Origin: CAYUPI01 sp964446585
GTDB taxonomy: Bacteria > Verrucomicrobiota > Verrucomicrobiia > Limisphaerales > UBA8199
NCBI GenBank assembly: GCA_964446585.1
Contig: CAYUPI010000027.1
Span: 13,808-77,807 of the forward strand
Length of the DNA: 64,000 nt
Direction: 5' to 3'
Shown here: positions 18,559-27,187 of the stretch, one piece after another
How the letters are laid out: every line of letters starts with the position of its first letter
How positions within the stretch are numbered: position 1 is the first letter of the stretch
Notes under the pieces: generated by a model
Seen by the model: only the letters and a program-made list of their open reading frames with translations
What the model was told of the DNA's origin: nothing
Databases searched by the model: none
Program-made: the position numbers and the translations under genes

Positions 18559-19431
18559 TCAACACCACGGCGTTAGCATGTCTTGTTCGGGACTCTGCGC
18601 CGCCTCGCGCACCCTCTCCAAAATGACCTCGGCGACTTGGGGGTCCGTGCCAACGCTCCGCGCGTACCAAACCAGCTTTCCCTGTTTCTCGGTCGGATTA
18701 GTCCAGGCCGGTTGACCGCCTTGCAGACGCTGGCGCACCATGTGCTCTTGCTCGCCGAGCAGCACTGGAATGTCCTCCTGCGTGTGCAGGCCATCACTGA
18801 TGAAGAAAGGCACAATGACCAGGTTGTGCGTCTGCGCCAGCTCATAGGCCGCCGGTACCTGCGGTTCTTCTTCGAGGAACACCGCGTGGACGTCGGCATA
18901 AACTTTAAGCTCGCGCACCAGTTCGACCTGGAGCTCGATTGCCTTGCGCGAGTTTTCGTTCTGCTTGGTGCCGTGGCCGACGATTATGAGAGTGGTTTCC
19001 TCGGGTTTAGGCGCGCGCGGGAAAGGAGATTTTTCCAGGGCCTCACGGGCACGCGCGAGGAGTACGTCAATCATGCGTTTATGAGTTCCAATAGGTTTGC
19101 AATAATGCAGAGTCTGCCCGCCTCGGCGCATCACCCGTGACCACTTCCCCTGCCCTGGCTCTCGAAAGCCAAGCGCATGGGGAATTATGTTTTCACTGAA
19201 GTGCCCCTCGCTGATCATCAGCGGCACGATGAAAGTCCGCTTTGAGGTAAGGCCGGCTACGACCTGCTCTACGTGTGGGTCCTGCTTCCAAAACGCCTCG
19301 CGCACAACAGCGAATAATTTTCGCCCGCGCAATTCGGCGGCGTGCCGATAGACAGGCAACGCCGAGTCCTCGTTCAGCACTGTGCCGTGGCCCAGCAAGA
19401 CCAGGGTCGCATCTGTAAGGTCCTGTGCCAT
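18559..19431 (-). CDS. CbiX-type sirohydrochlorin chelatase
   Basis: Two tandem CbiX half-domains in 290 aa. The metal-binding His appears as LLGHGTVLNE near residue 14 and as IVGHGTKQNE near residue 152. Family members insert Co2+ or Fe2+ into sirohydrochlorin for cobalamin or siroheme. Conserved LMISEGHFSENIIPHALGF and PFFISDGLHTQEDIPVLLG segments close the two halves. No other cobalamin or siroheme gene is in the window, so the metal cannot be inferred. Confidence 0.85.
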   Translation of the reverse strand: MAQDLTDATLVLLGHGTVLNEDSALPVYRHAAELRGRKLFAVVREAFWKQDPHVEQVVAGLTSKRTFIVPLMISEGHFSENIIPHALGFREPGQGKWSRVMRRGGQTLHYCKPIGTHKRMIDVLLARAREALEKSPFPRAPKPEETTLIIVGHGTKQNENSRKAIELQVELVRELKVYADVHAVFLEEEPQVPAAYELAQTHNLVIVPFFISDGLHTQEDIPVLLGEQEHMVRQRLQGGQPAWTNPTEKQGKLVWYARSVGTDPQVAEVILERVREAAQSPEQDMLTPWC

Positions 19432-19587
19432 ATCGGAAAGGTAATGACGAATGACGAAAACCGAAAGAAATCCGAACCGACAAAGACAGCATTTGCGTCT
19501 TCCCTGAGCAGAAACTCCTTGCCGTTTCTTTCCGACCCGAAATATGCTGAGTTCATCGCCTGAATATCATCGGTCCGTTATCAAGAT

Positions 19588-22398
19588 ATGATGCACACCC
19601 CCCTCCACCGCATTTGGCTCAGTTCATTACTGGCTTTTGCAACCAACGCTTTTCTCGAAAACACATCGGCCAAAGCGGGTGAAGGCGCGGAGGACAGGCC
19701 TCCGCAAGCAACCCCCGCGGATTCGCTGACGGTGTTGCCCGGGTTCGAAGTCGAACTGCTGCACTCGGCGCTCAAGAGCGATGGCTCCTGGATTTGCATG
19801 ACCACAGATTCCAAGGGGCGACTGATCATTTCGCCTCAAGGGGAGAATCAACCGCTGCTCCGTATCACGCTCGAGAATTCGGGCCAGGTCAAGAAAATCG
19901 AACCAATCCCCGTTCCTCTAAGCACGGCGATGGGTCTGCTCTACGCCCACAACAGTCTTTATGTCAGCAGCCATGGTCCGGAAGGCAACGGTCTTTACCG
20001 GCTGATCGATGCAAATCATAATGACACATTCGAGACCAACGAAACGCACTTCCTGAAGAAGTTCGAAGGCAGCGGCGAACATGGCTACCACGCGCTCGCG
20101 CTCGGGCCGGACCAGATGATCTACGTAATGAACGGCAACCACACAAAAGTTCCAAAAGGCATGGCGCCGACTTCGCGTCACAAAAATTTTCAGGAGGACT
20201 TCCTGCTGCCGCGCCAATGGGATGCGGGCGGCCATGCCGTCGGGATTCTAGCCCCAGGCGGTTACGTGCTCCGCACAGACCCGCAGGGCAAGAAGTGGGA
20301 ACTGCTCCTGGCGGGTTTTCGAAACTCCTACGATTTCGACTTCAGCCCCTCCGGAGAAATGTTCACGTTCGACAGCGACATGGAATGGGACTGGGGATTG
20401 CCATGGTATCGACCGACCCGGATCATTCATTGTGTCAGTGGGGGCGAGTATGGATGGCGCTCGGGTTCCGCCAAGTGGCCGGATTATTATGCCGACAGCC
20501 TGCCGGCTGTGGTAAACCTCGGCCTCGGCTCGCCCACCGGGGTGAAGTTCGGCACCCGGAGCAATTTCCCGAAGAAATACCGCGAGGCGCTGTTTTCGTT
20601 TGATTGGACGTATGGCCGTATCTTCGCCGTCCATTTGAAATCTCAGGGGGCGAGCTATTCCGCCGATTATGAAGTCTTCCTTCACGGCAAACCGCTGAAC
20701 CTGACCTCGCTGCAATTCGGCAAAGACGGCGCCATGTACTTCATCACCGGCGGCCGCGGGACCCAGTCCGGCCTATACCGAGTTTCATATAGAGGGCGCG
20801 CACCGCACTTGTATAGCGGAGTGCGCCCGTCCTCGGGCGCAGCAACATCCGAAACCCAAGGTACGCCTCGAAGCTCGCATGATGCTGCCCAGGATAAGCC
20901 TGCTGCGCCCGAGGACGGGCGCACTCCTGCAGGAACATACCAGGCGTCCTACCCTTCACCGAATACAAAAGTCAGCGCGGACGCAAAATTAGCCGCTCGT
21001 GCCCGGGCGCTCCGGCATAAACTCGAGGCATTCCACGGCAAATTGGATCCGAAGGCAGTGACTGTCGTTTGGCCACACCTGGGCAACGAAGATCGATTCA
21101 TCCGCTCCGCCGCCCGCATCGCGCTCGAATGGCAGCCGCTCGCGGCTTGGAAGGGCCGCGCGCTGGCCGAAACGAACACTGAGGCCGGCCTCAACGCGTT
21201 ATTGGCTCTCGCGCGGTGCGGTGGACGGGAAATACAGCCGGAGCTGCTGCTTGCCCTGAAGAAATTCCCCCTTGATTCGCTCTCCATCACCCAAAAGCTG
21301 GACAAGCTGCGCATCATAGAGCTGAGTTTTATCCGCCAGGGAAAACCTGAACCGGCGCTGGCAAATCTCGCAGTTGAGAAGCTGGACCGCCTCTATCCCG
21401 CTGACAACGAATTGCTGAACCGGGAGCTGTCCCAGCTCCTGATTTATCTGGAAGCGCCGGACGTGGTATCAAAAACTCTGGGTCTGCTGGACCGAGCCAA
21501 AACCCAGGAGGAGCAGGCGCATTACATTTTTCATCTGCGCAACCTGAAGAGCGGCTGGACACTGGCGCAGCGCAAGCATTACTTCGCCTGGTTCAAGGCG
21601 GCCGACAAACGGAGCCAGGAAGATGTTTTGTTCGAAGGTGGGGCCACTGACAATTCTGTCGAGCGCATAACCAGGCCTGGCGGAGGCCACCCGGCGGAAT
21701 TATTGCGATGGTTTAAGGAAGCTGGACGCGATTACAGCGACGGCGCCAGTTACGCGAAGTACCTTAAAAACATCCGAACGGACGCCCTGGCCACGCTAAC
21801 CGAGACAGAACGGACTGCCTTGGGAAGTTTGGCCGCTGAAGGTCCCGACTGGGTAGCCTGCACGCCCACCAAGGAACGGCATTTCGTGAAGGACTGGAAA
21901 CTGGCGGAACTGGAGCCAGGGCTCGCCCGGGTTTCGCATGGGCGAAATTTTGACAGCGGCAAGGCGGCCTTTAACGACGCGCAGTGCGTGATGTGCCACC
22001 GTCTCGGCAGTGAAGGCGGAGCTGTCGGCCCCGAGCTGACGGCCGTGTCGAGCAAATACAGCCGGCGCGACATTTTGGAGTCCATCCTGGAGCCGTCGCG
22101 CGTGGTGTCCGAACAATATCAAAACTACACCGTCATCCTAAGAAATGGAGACGGAGGGACCGGCCGGATTGTCGATGAAAACGAGGACAAAGTGGTGGTC
22201 CAGCCCAGCCCGGTCTCCTGTGAGCGCCTCGAGTTCAAGAAGGCTGAGCTGGTTGAACGCCGTCCTTCCAAAATCTCGCCCATGCCGGAAGGCCTGGCGA
22301 ACTTCCTGACCGAGGATGAAATTCTGGATCTGATGGCGTACCTCGAGAGTGGTGGCAAGAAGGAGGCAGCCAACTTCAAAGCGGTGGCCGGGAGATGA
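19588..22398 (+). CDS. PVC-type beta-propeller/HEAT/cytochrome c protein
   Basis: Exported 936-aa protein of the family expanded in Planctomycetes and Verrucomicrobia. It has an N-terminal signal peptide, a beta-propeller dehydrogenase-like domain (about residues 45-400), a helical-repeat region (about 460-740) and a C-terminal c-type cytochrome domain. The haem motif is CVMCH near residue 805, followed by GGAVGPELTAVSSKYSRR and LESILEPSRVVSEQY, typical of the PVC haem-binding domain. Substrate unknown; such proteins are often tied to sugar oxidation. Residues about 410-447 are a translated REP/BIME insertion, absent from the family pattern but in frame. Confidence 0.9.
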   Translation: MMHTPLHRIWLSSLLAFATNAFLENTSAKAGEGAEDRPPQATPADSLTVLPGFEVELLHSALKSDGSWICMTTDSKGRLIISPQGENQPLLRITLENSGQVKKIEPIPVPLSTAMGLLYAHNSLYVSSHGPEGNGLYRLIDANHNDTFETNETHFLKKFEGSGEHGYHALALGPDQMIYVMNGNHTKVPKGMAPTSRHKNFQEDFLLPRQWDAGGHAVGILAPGGYVLRTDPQGKKWELLLAGFRNSYDFDFSPSGEMFTFDSDMEWDWGLPWYRPTRIIHCVSGGEYGWRSGSAKWPDYYADSLPAVVNLGLGSPTGVKFGTRSNFPKKYREALFSFDWTYGRIFAVHLKSQGASYSADYEVFLHGKPLNLTSLQFGKDGAMYFITGGRGTQSGLYRVSYRGRAPHLYSGVRPSSGAATSETQGTPRSSHDAAQDKPAAPEDGRTPAGTYQASYPSPNTKVSADAKLAARARALRHKLEAFHGKLDPKAVTVVWPHLGNEDRFIRSAARIALEWQPLAAWKGRALAETNTEAGLNALLALARCGGREIQPELLLALKKFPLDSLSITQKLDKLRIIELSFIRQGKPEPALANLAVEKLDRLYPADNELLNRELSQLLIYLEAPDVVSKTLGLLDRAKTQEEQAHYIFHLRNLKSGWTLAQRKHYFAWFKAADKRSQEDVLFEGGATDNSVERITRPGGGHPAELLRWFKEAGRDYSDGASYAKYLKNIRTDALATLTETERTALGSLAAEGPDWVACTPTKERHFVKDWKLAELEPGLARVSHGRNFDSGKAAFNDAQCVMCHRLGSEGGAVGPELTAVSSKYSRRDILESILEPSRVVSEQYQNYTVILRNGDGGTGRIVDENEDKVVVQPSPVSCERLEFKKAELVERRPSKISPMPEGLANFLTEDEILDLMAYLESGGKKEAANFKAVAGR
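20817..20927. repeat. BIME-like pair of REP hairpins inside the cytochrome c gene
   Basis: Two inverted REP copies. The first has stem GCGCCCG-TCCT-CGGGCGC within 20817-20847 and the second has GCGCCCG-AGGA-CGGGCGC within 20899-20927. Flanking words (CGGAGT on one side, CAGCAACA on the other) match the REP array at 61.8-63.9 kb. The insert keeps the reading frame and has no stop. Confidence 0.85.
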
Positions 22399-22436
22399 CC
22401 ATCGTCGAACGTATAACCCAAAAATCAGGAGATGAC

Positions 22437-23072
22437 ATGAACGCGATTATTAAAAGCTCCGTCCCTCACCCGCTCACCGCCTTTCACAGCGCGCTGCGCT
22501 GGGCCTTTGCCTGTGTAATGTGCATCCCAGCATCGCTTTTAATTGGTTGCGCCGGCACAAATTTTATTCGTCCAAAACACAGTGAGCTGGTCCTGGGAAC
22601 GACGACCGCGAACGAAATTAGGTCCAGGTTCGGCAATCCGTATAACAAAGCGCAGGTTCAGAAGAATGGCGAAACAGTGCAGGTGCTCAATTATGCCTTT
22701 GCTACAATGGATTGGGGATCACTGAAACCTGCCCGGGCTGAAAGTTTCTTTTTTTGGCAGGACAAACTGGTCGGCTACACTTACTCGAGTTCTTTCAAAG
22801 ACGATAACACGGACTTCGATGGCACCAAAGTGTCGCAAATTCAACAGAACGTATCGAATCGCAGCAACGTCGAACAGCTCCTAGGCCCGCCGGGCGGCAA
22901 AAGCATTTACCCACTGGTTCGAGCCAGGGATGAACATGGGGTAAGTTACCTTTACAGCCAGACGAGAAGCGTGCCGTTCGGCGTGAAAATCTACAGGAAA
23001 TCATTGGAAGTCACTTTCAACGCCCGGGACGTTGTCACAGATATTGAGTTCTCAGAAGGCGGAGAAAAATAG
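22437..23072 (+). CDS. Predicted lipoprotein, SmpA/BamE-like fold
   Basis: From the ATG at 22437 it is 211 aa. AGGAG lies 5 nt upstream, which decides this start over the upstream in-frame ATG that overlaps the previous gene. A hydrophobic segment ends in LLIGC, a good lipobox, so it is probably an outer-membrane lipoprotein. The following SELVLGTTTANEIRSRFGNP and a second related repeat (NRSNVEQLLGPPGG) resemble the SmpA/OmlA-type two-helix unit. It follows the cytochrome c gene closely. No specific role can be assigned. Confidence 0.75.
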   Translation: MNAIIKSSVPHPLTAFHSALRWAFACVMCIPASLLIGCAGTNFIRPKHSELVLGTTTANEIRSRFGNPYNKAQVQKNGETVQVLNYAFATMDWGSLKPARAESFFFWQDKLVGYTYSSSFKDDNTDFDGTKVSQIQQNVSNRSNVEQLLGPPGGKSIYPLVRARDEHGVSYLYSQTRSVPFGVKIYRKSLEVTFNARDVVTDIEFSEGGEK

Positions 23073-23092
23073 ATCGCCGCATTAGATTTGCT

Positions 23093-23818
23093 ATGGCATA
23101 TGCCGTTGCGAAATATCGCACGCTTGATCCGGACAAGATCGTCGAGACGATCAGGGCTTTGCACGGCCGTGTTGAGGGTCGCTTTCCCGGTTCGGGCCTG
23201 GGCAAGGTCACCGCCGAATTGCGGCAAGTGGCCGAGGAAACCGTCGCGCGGACCCGGTGGATCCAGAGCCCGCACCTGCTGCTCCGCGGAGCGGCGACGG
23301 TGCTAAGCGTGGCTATCGTGGCGCTGGCTGTGCTCATGGTGCTGCGCATCCACCAGTTTCAGTTCAGTGATTACACGAATTTCATCCAGGCGCTCGAATC
23401 CAGCATCAGTTCGGTCGTCTTCATCGGCGCGGCGATTCTTTTCCTGGTCAGTTGGGAAAATCGCATCAAACGTCGCCGCGCTCTCAAGGCCATCCATGAA
23501 CTTCGGGCCTTGGCGCACATCATCGACATGCACCAGTTGACGAAAGACCCGGAGAGCTACTTCGGCAGCGCCCAACACACCAGCCTGCTGAAACGCCCAA
23601 TGACTCCTTTCGAGTTGAATCGCTATCTGGATTATTGCGGAGATGCTTTGGCGCTCATCAGCAAAATCGCAGCCCTTTACGTGCAGGGGTTTCAAGATCC
23701 AGTGCTCCTCGATGCAGTCGATGATGTGGAAGATTTAACGGCAGGCTTTTCGCGCAAGATTTGGCAGAAACTGACAATCCTGGAGACGTTGGGGCGCTCC
23801 TTGGCCCCGAACCGCTAA
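23093..23818 (+). CDS. Membrane protein of unknown function, 241 aa
   Basis: I do not recognise the family. The N-terminal 75 residues are soluble (MAYAVAKYRTLDPDKIVETI). Two transmembrane helices follow near residues 66-85 and 105-122, separated by a short loop. A cytoplasmic-looking, His-rich C-terminal domain contains LRALAHIIDMHQLTKDPE and a long helical stretch. It starts 20 bp after the lipoprotein gene in the same direction and may be cotranscribed. Confidence 0.72.
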   Translation: MAYAVAKYRTLDPDKIVETIRALHGRVEGRFPGSGLGKVTAELRQVAEETVARTRWIQSPHLLLRGAATVLSVAIVALAVLMVLRIHQFQFSDYTNFIQALESSISSVVFIGAAILFLVSWENRIKRRRALKAIHELRALAHIIDMHQLTKDPESYFGSAQHTSLLKRPMTPFELNRYLDYCGDALALISKIAALYVQGFQDPVLLDAVDDVEDLTAGFSRKIWQKLTILETLGRSLAPNR

Positions 23819-23947
23819 GCCGGCTTTTCGCATCGCCCATAAATCAAAAATCGTGCAAGGCTAAGGGCTTGCGCTTGCATCGGGAACAGGCTAAAGCCTA
23901 TGCCCCGTTGTCAATCGCAGATCAGCTTTTATCCATCACAAACCACG

Positions 23948-25078
23948 ATGAAAACCCTCAACATCGGCCTTATCGGTTACGGATTCATGGGGCGCGCCCA
24001 TGCGAACGCCTATCGCAAAGTCAGTAATTTTTTCGACCTCGAGTATCAACCCGTGCTCAAAGCAACCTGCGCGCGCGACTCGGCCAAAGTGAAGGCCTTC
24101 GCCGCCCGATGGGACTTCGAATCCCATGAAACTGACTGGCGCAAGCTCATCGCACGGAAGGACATCGATCTCGTGGACATCGCCTGTCCGAATGATATGC
24201 ACCGGGAAATCGCGATTGCCGCAGCGAAAGCAGGCAAGATGATCCTCTGCGAGAAACCGCTGGCGATGAACGGGCCGGAAGGTTTGAAGATGGTGCAGGC
24301 GGTCGAGAAAGCCGGCGTGCCGAATATGGTGTGGTACAATTACAGGCGAGTGCCGGCGGTCACTTTGGCGAAAGAGCTCGTCGATGAAGGCCGGTTGGGT
24401 CGCATCTTCCATTATCGCGCGAAGTTTTTGCAGGATTGGACCATTTCAAAAGATCTGCCACAAGGCGGCGCAGGGCTGTGGCGGCTGGATGTGAACGTGG
24501 CCGGCAGCGGCGTGACGGGCGACCTGCTGGCGCACTGCATCGACACTGCGCTTTGGCTGAATGGCAGCATCGAGCGGGTAAACGCGATGACCGAAACCTT
24601 TGTAAAAGAACGCAAGCACAACCTGACCGGCAAGGTGGAGAAGGTGGGCATTGACGACGCGTGCGCGTTTTTGGCGCGCTTTAGCAACGGCTCCTTAGCT
24701 ACGTTTGAGTCCACGCGCTACGCGCGCGGGCACAAAGCACTCTACACCTTCGAGATCAACGGCGAACATGCCTCGATCTTCTGGGACCTCCACGACCTGC
24801 ACCGGCTGCAATATTTCGACCACCGGGATGAAGGACGGACTCGCGGCTGGCGCTCCATCCACGTGAGTGATGGCGATCATCCGTACATGAGCAAGTGGTG
24901 GGTGCCGGGCCTTCAGATCGGTTACGAGCACAGTTTCGTCCACCAGGTAGCTGATTTCCTTGAGGGAGTAGCCAAGGGCAAGCCCGCCAGCCCCACTTTC
25001 CGCGACGCGCTGGAAACACAGTACGTGTGCGATGCGGTGCTGAAGTCAGCCAGCACCGGCAAATGGGAAAAGGTGTAA
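23948..25078 (+). CDS. Gfo/Idh/MocA-family oxidoreductase
   Basis: NAD(P)-dependent sugar or cyclitol dehydrogenase of 376 aa, cytoplasmic. The Rossmann motif GLIGYGFMGRAHANAY lies at residues 6-21 and the family EKPLA motif near residue 100. The C-terminal alpha/beta domain contains GGAGLWRLDVNVAGSG and CIDTALWL. The start at 23948 is chosen because the preceding 16 codons of the open frame are not conserved-looking. The substrate cannot be inferred. Confidence 0.88.
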   Translation: MKTLNIGLIGYGFMGRAHANAYRKVSNFFDLEYQPVLKATCARDSAKVKAFAARWDFESHETDWRKLIARKDIDLVDIACPNDMHREIAIAAAKAGKMILCEKPLAMNGPEGLKMVQAVEKAGVPNMVWYNYRRVPAVTLAKELVDEGRLGRIFHYRAKFLQDWTISKDLPQGGAGLWRLDVNVAGSGVTGDLLAHCIDTALWLNGSIERVNAMTETFVKERKHNLTGKVEKVGIDDACAFLARFSNGSLATFESTRYARGHKALYTFEINGEHASIFWDLHDLHRLQYFDHRDEGRTRGWRSIHVSDGDHPYMSKWWVPGLQIGYEHSFVHQVADFLEGVAKGKPASPTFRDALETQYVCDAVLKSASTGKWEKV

Positions 25079-25113
25079 GAACCTCCAAACACCAACGTCC
25101 AGATCCCAAAATG

Positions 25114-25188
25114 TGTAGGAGCCGACGTGAGGAGGCTCTGATCAATTTTGGATTTTTCGATCAGAGCCTCCTCACGTCGGCTCCTACA
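25114..25188. repeat. 30-bp perfect inverted repeat with 15-nt loop
   Basis: Left arm 25114-25143 begins TGTAGGAGCCGACG and ends GGCTCTGATC. Right arm 25159-25188 is its exact complement. The loop is AT-rich. It lies between two genes facing each other, so it could terminate both. The perfect arms and lack of a T-tract also fit a mobile palindromic repeat. Confidence 0.85.
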
Positions 25189-25253
25189 ATCTCCAGAAAC
25201 GCGCTACGATTTGGGATTTCCTTGGGATTTGGAATTTGGGTCATGGGATTCCT

Positions 25254-25739
25254 TTATTTCGGCCTTTCCAAATCAAACGTGCCGCGGTCGCGTTTGGAGC
25301 GGTAAGTCGAGAACAGATTCGTCGCTGTAGCGCGCCCCTCGTAGTAATAGACACCGCCCGCGAATTTGCCCAAGTCCGCCTCGCCATTAAATTCCCAACC
25401 AATGTCATGCGGCTGCAGCTCCAGTTGCGCCGTGTACGTGTAATGGAACAGACCACCCCAAGTCGCCCGGAATCGCGCGCGATAGAGCGAGTCACTTTCC
25501 TTGCTCATCAGGCATCGAAGACCGCCATGGTGCCCATTGCTTTCGCTGAGCCAGCGCCCCTCCCACGCTCCTTCGACTGAGTTAGCGGCCACGGCGCCTG
25601 AGGCGGCGAGCCGCCAATCACGATTGTACGTGGAACAACCGCACGCGCAGGCGATGAGGAATATCCCGGTCGCCTGCGCGACTATGCCAAGAAGATCTCT
25701 AGCTTCGCTCCTGCCCCAAATCCAAGGCATCATCGTCAT
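25254..25739 (-). CDS. Predicted lipoprotein, 161 aa
   Basis: Unknown family. The N-terminus has a hydrophobic segment ending FLIAC, a lipobox-like site near residue 32, after an unusually long charged lead, so the true start may lie downstream of 25739. The mature part (SVEGAWEGRWLSESNGHHGG, then aromatic strands such as GGLFHYTYTAQLEL and GGVYYYEGRATA) looks like a small beta-sandwich. It converges on the Gfo/Idh/MocA gene across the 30-bp inverted repeat. Confidence 0.65.
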   Translation of the reverse strand: MTMMPWIWGRSEARDLLGIVAQATGIFLIACACGCSTYNRDWRLAASGAVAANSVEGAWEGRWLSESNGHHGGLRCLMSKESDSLYRARFRATWGGLFHYTYTAQLELQPHDIGWEFNGEADLGKFAGGVYYYEGRATATNLFSTYRSKRDRGTFDLERPK

Positions 25740-25834
25740 CCTACTGGATCAGTATTCGTCAACGTTTAGCGATCCCCTCAGGGCAGGCGTCCGCAAATCG
25801 GTTTTTTCGCAAGTCGGCCTGCCTGCGGAGTCGA

Positions 25835-25897
25835 AGCGCGGAATTTATTCCGCAGCGATCGGCCTTGTCAACGCTGCTGGGGAATAAATTCCGCGCT
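25835..25897. repeat. Imperfect palindrome with 17-bp arms
   Basis: AGCGCGGAATTTATTCC at 25835-25851 pairs exactly with GGAATAAATTCCGCGCT at 25881-25897. Part of the intervening sequence (GCAGCG with CGCTGC) can pair too. It lies just 3' of the pterin dehydratase gene and may be a repeated element or a terminator. Confidence 0.65.
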
Positions 25898-25952
25898 CCG
25901 GAAAAACGAGGATTCGCACGGGCCGGATGTCGCGAGCACGCATGCAACATCT

Positions 25953-26297
25953 TCAGCCGTGCATCGAGCTCAGCGCCTTATCGGCCTTCGCCGCCCAAAC
26001 AAAATCGCTTTCTGTCAATCCATCAATTTTGTGGGTCCAGATCGTGAGTTTCACCTTTCCCCATGACAAGTAAATATCGGGATGGTGACCTTGGGCCTCG
26101 GCCAGCTCGCCGATTTTGTTCGTAAACTCCAACGCCTCACGAAAGTCTTTGAATTTGAATTCCTTTTCCAGGTGATGTTCCCGGACGACCTGCCAGCCGC
26201 CGTCCAGTTCGGCAGCGAACCGGGCCAGGTCGGAACCCTTCAAAGGCGGCACGCCACCTTTGCACGGGACACATTCTTTCTCAGCTAGCGCGCTCAT
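25953..26297 (-). CDS. 4a-hydroxytetrahydrobiopterin dehydratase (PCD family)
   Basis: Pterin-4a-carbinolamine dehydratase, 114 aa from the ATG at 26297. The active-site motif is clear as EAQGHHPDIYLSWGKVKLTIWTH near the C-terminus (two His, then a distal His after Thr-Trp). In the family it recycles the pterin cofactor of aromatic hydroxylases or acts in molybdopterin chemistry. No phenylalanine hydroxylase is in the window. The N-terminal CVPCKGGVPPLKG is typical of bacterial members. Confidence 0.88.
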   Translation of the reverse strand: MSALAEKECVPCKGGVPPLKGSDLARFAAELDGGWQVVREHHLEKEFKFKDFREALEFTNKIGELAEAQGHHPDIYLSWGKVKLTIWTHKIDGLTESDFVWAAKADKALSSMHG

Positions 26298-26470
26298 GGT
26301 CAGATTCCTTTCGGTTGGTACTTTTGTGTAGAAAATCCTAACACAGAATGAGCCGGATTGATAATCCATAATTCACTATCGGGTAAGGGGTCACCAAAAA
26401 CGCTCCCATCGCCGCTCGATGCAATTTAATGCTCGACCCGGAGCCGGATCCCCGATAAAGAACGGAGGTA

Positions 26471-27082
26471 ATGGCGAGGCTGGTGGTAAAATCCGACGGT
26501 TTCAACGAGCAGGTAATTGAGCTGCGTCTCGGCCTGAACCGTTTGGGGCGCAGCCAGGAGAACGATTTTCAGATTCAGCACGACTCGATCTCTGCCTTCC
26601 ACTGTGAAGTATTCCTCAACGCCGATGAGGTGAGCGTGCGGGATTGTGGCTCCACCAATGGCACGTTTGTCGGCGAGGACCAGGTTGAACAAGTTGAACG
26701 GGCGCGACTCCATGCAGGCCAAACGCTGCAACTCGGCGAGGTGGAATTGTTTGTGGAATCAACCGAGGCCAAGGTCGCGATTCCCAAGATCGATGTTCCG
26801 CGGCCGTCACCTCCGGTGATTCTGCCCGATGGCTCTCTGGTTTGCCCGCGGCACCCGCGTGCACGCGTGACGCATCAGTGCACGTATTGTCGCGAGGTGA
26901 TGTGCGATGCTTGCGTGCATCGGCTGCGACGGCGCGGAGGCAAACTAATGAAACTTTGCCCTCTGTGTAGTCATACCTGTAAGCCGCTGACAGGCGAGGA
27001 GAAAAAGAAAAGAAGTCTGCGGGACTTTTTCCACAACACGGTCAAACTACCGTTTCTGCACGCAAAACGCGGCCAGGATTGA
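26471..27082 (+). CDS. FHA-domain protein with C-terminal zinc finger
   Basis: 203 aa. Residues 1-95 form a forkhead-associated (phosphothreonine-binding) domain with LGRSQENDFQI, SISAFHCEVF and DCGSTNGTFV. After a Pro-rich linker come CPRHPRARVTHQC, CREVMCDACVHRL and CPLCSHTC, a B-box-like Cys/His zinc-binding arrangement. A GGAGG sequence lies just upstream of the ATG. No kinase gene is adjacent. The combination suggests a phospho-dependent adaptor; partners unknown. Confidence 0.8.
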   Translation: MARLVVKSDGFNEQVIELRLGLNRLGRSQENDFQIQHDSISAFHCEVFLNADEVSVRDCGSTNGTFVGEDQVEQVERARLHAGQTLQLGEVELFVESTEAKVAIPKIDVPRPSPPVILPDGSLVCPRHPRARVTHQCTYCREVMCDACVHRLRRRGGKLMKLCPLCSHTCKPLTGEEKKKRSLRDFFHNTVKLPFLHAKRGQD

Positions 27083-27187
27083 AGGAGACTATGTCTCCCC
27101 TGCCCTCTTCTCGAAGGGAACGGAGGGAGAATGCGTTGCGGCGGAAGCTGGATTGCTTCGGCCACGCATCGTGTTATACATCGGAGT

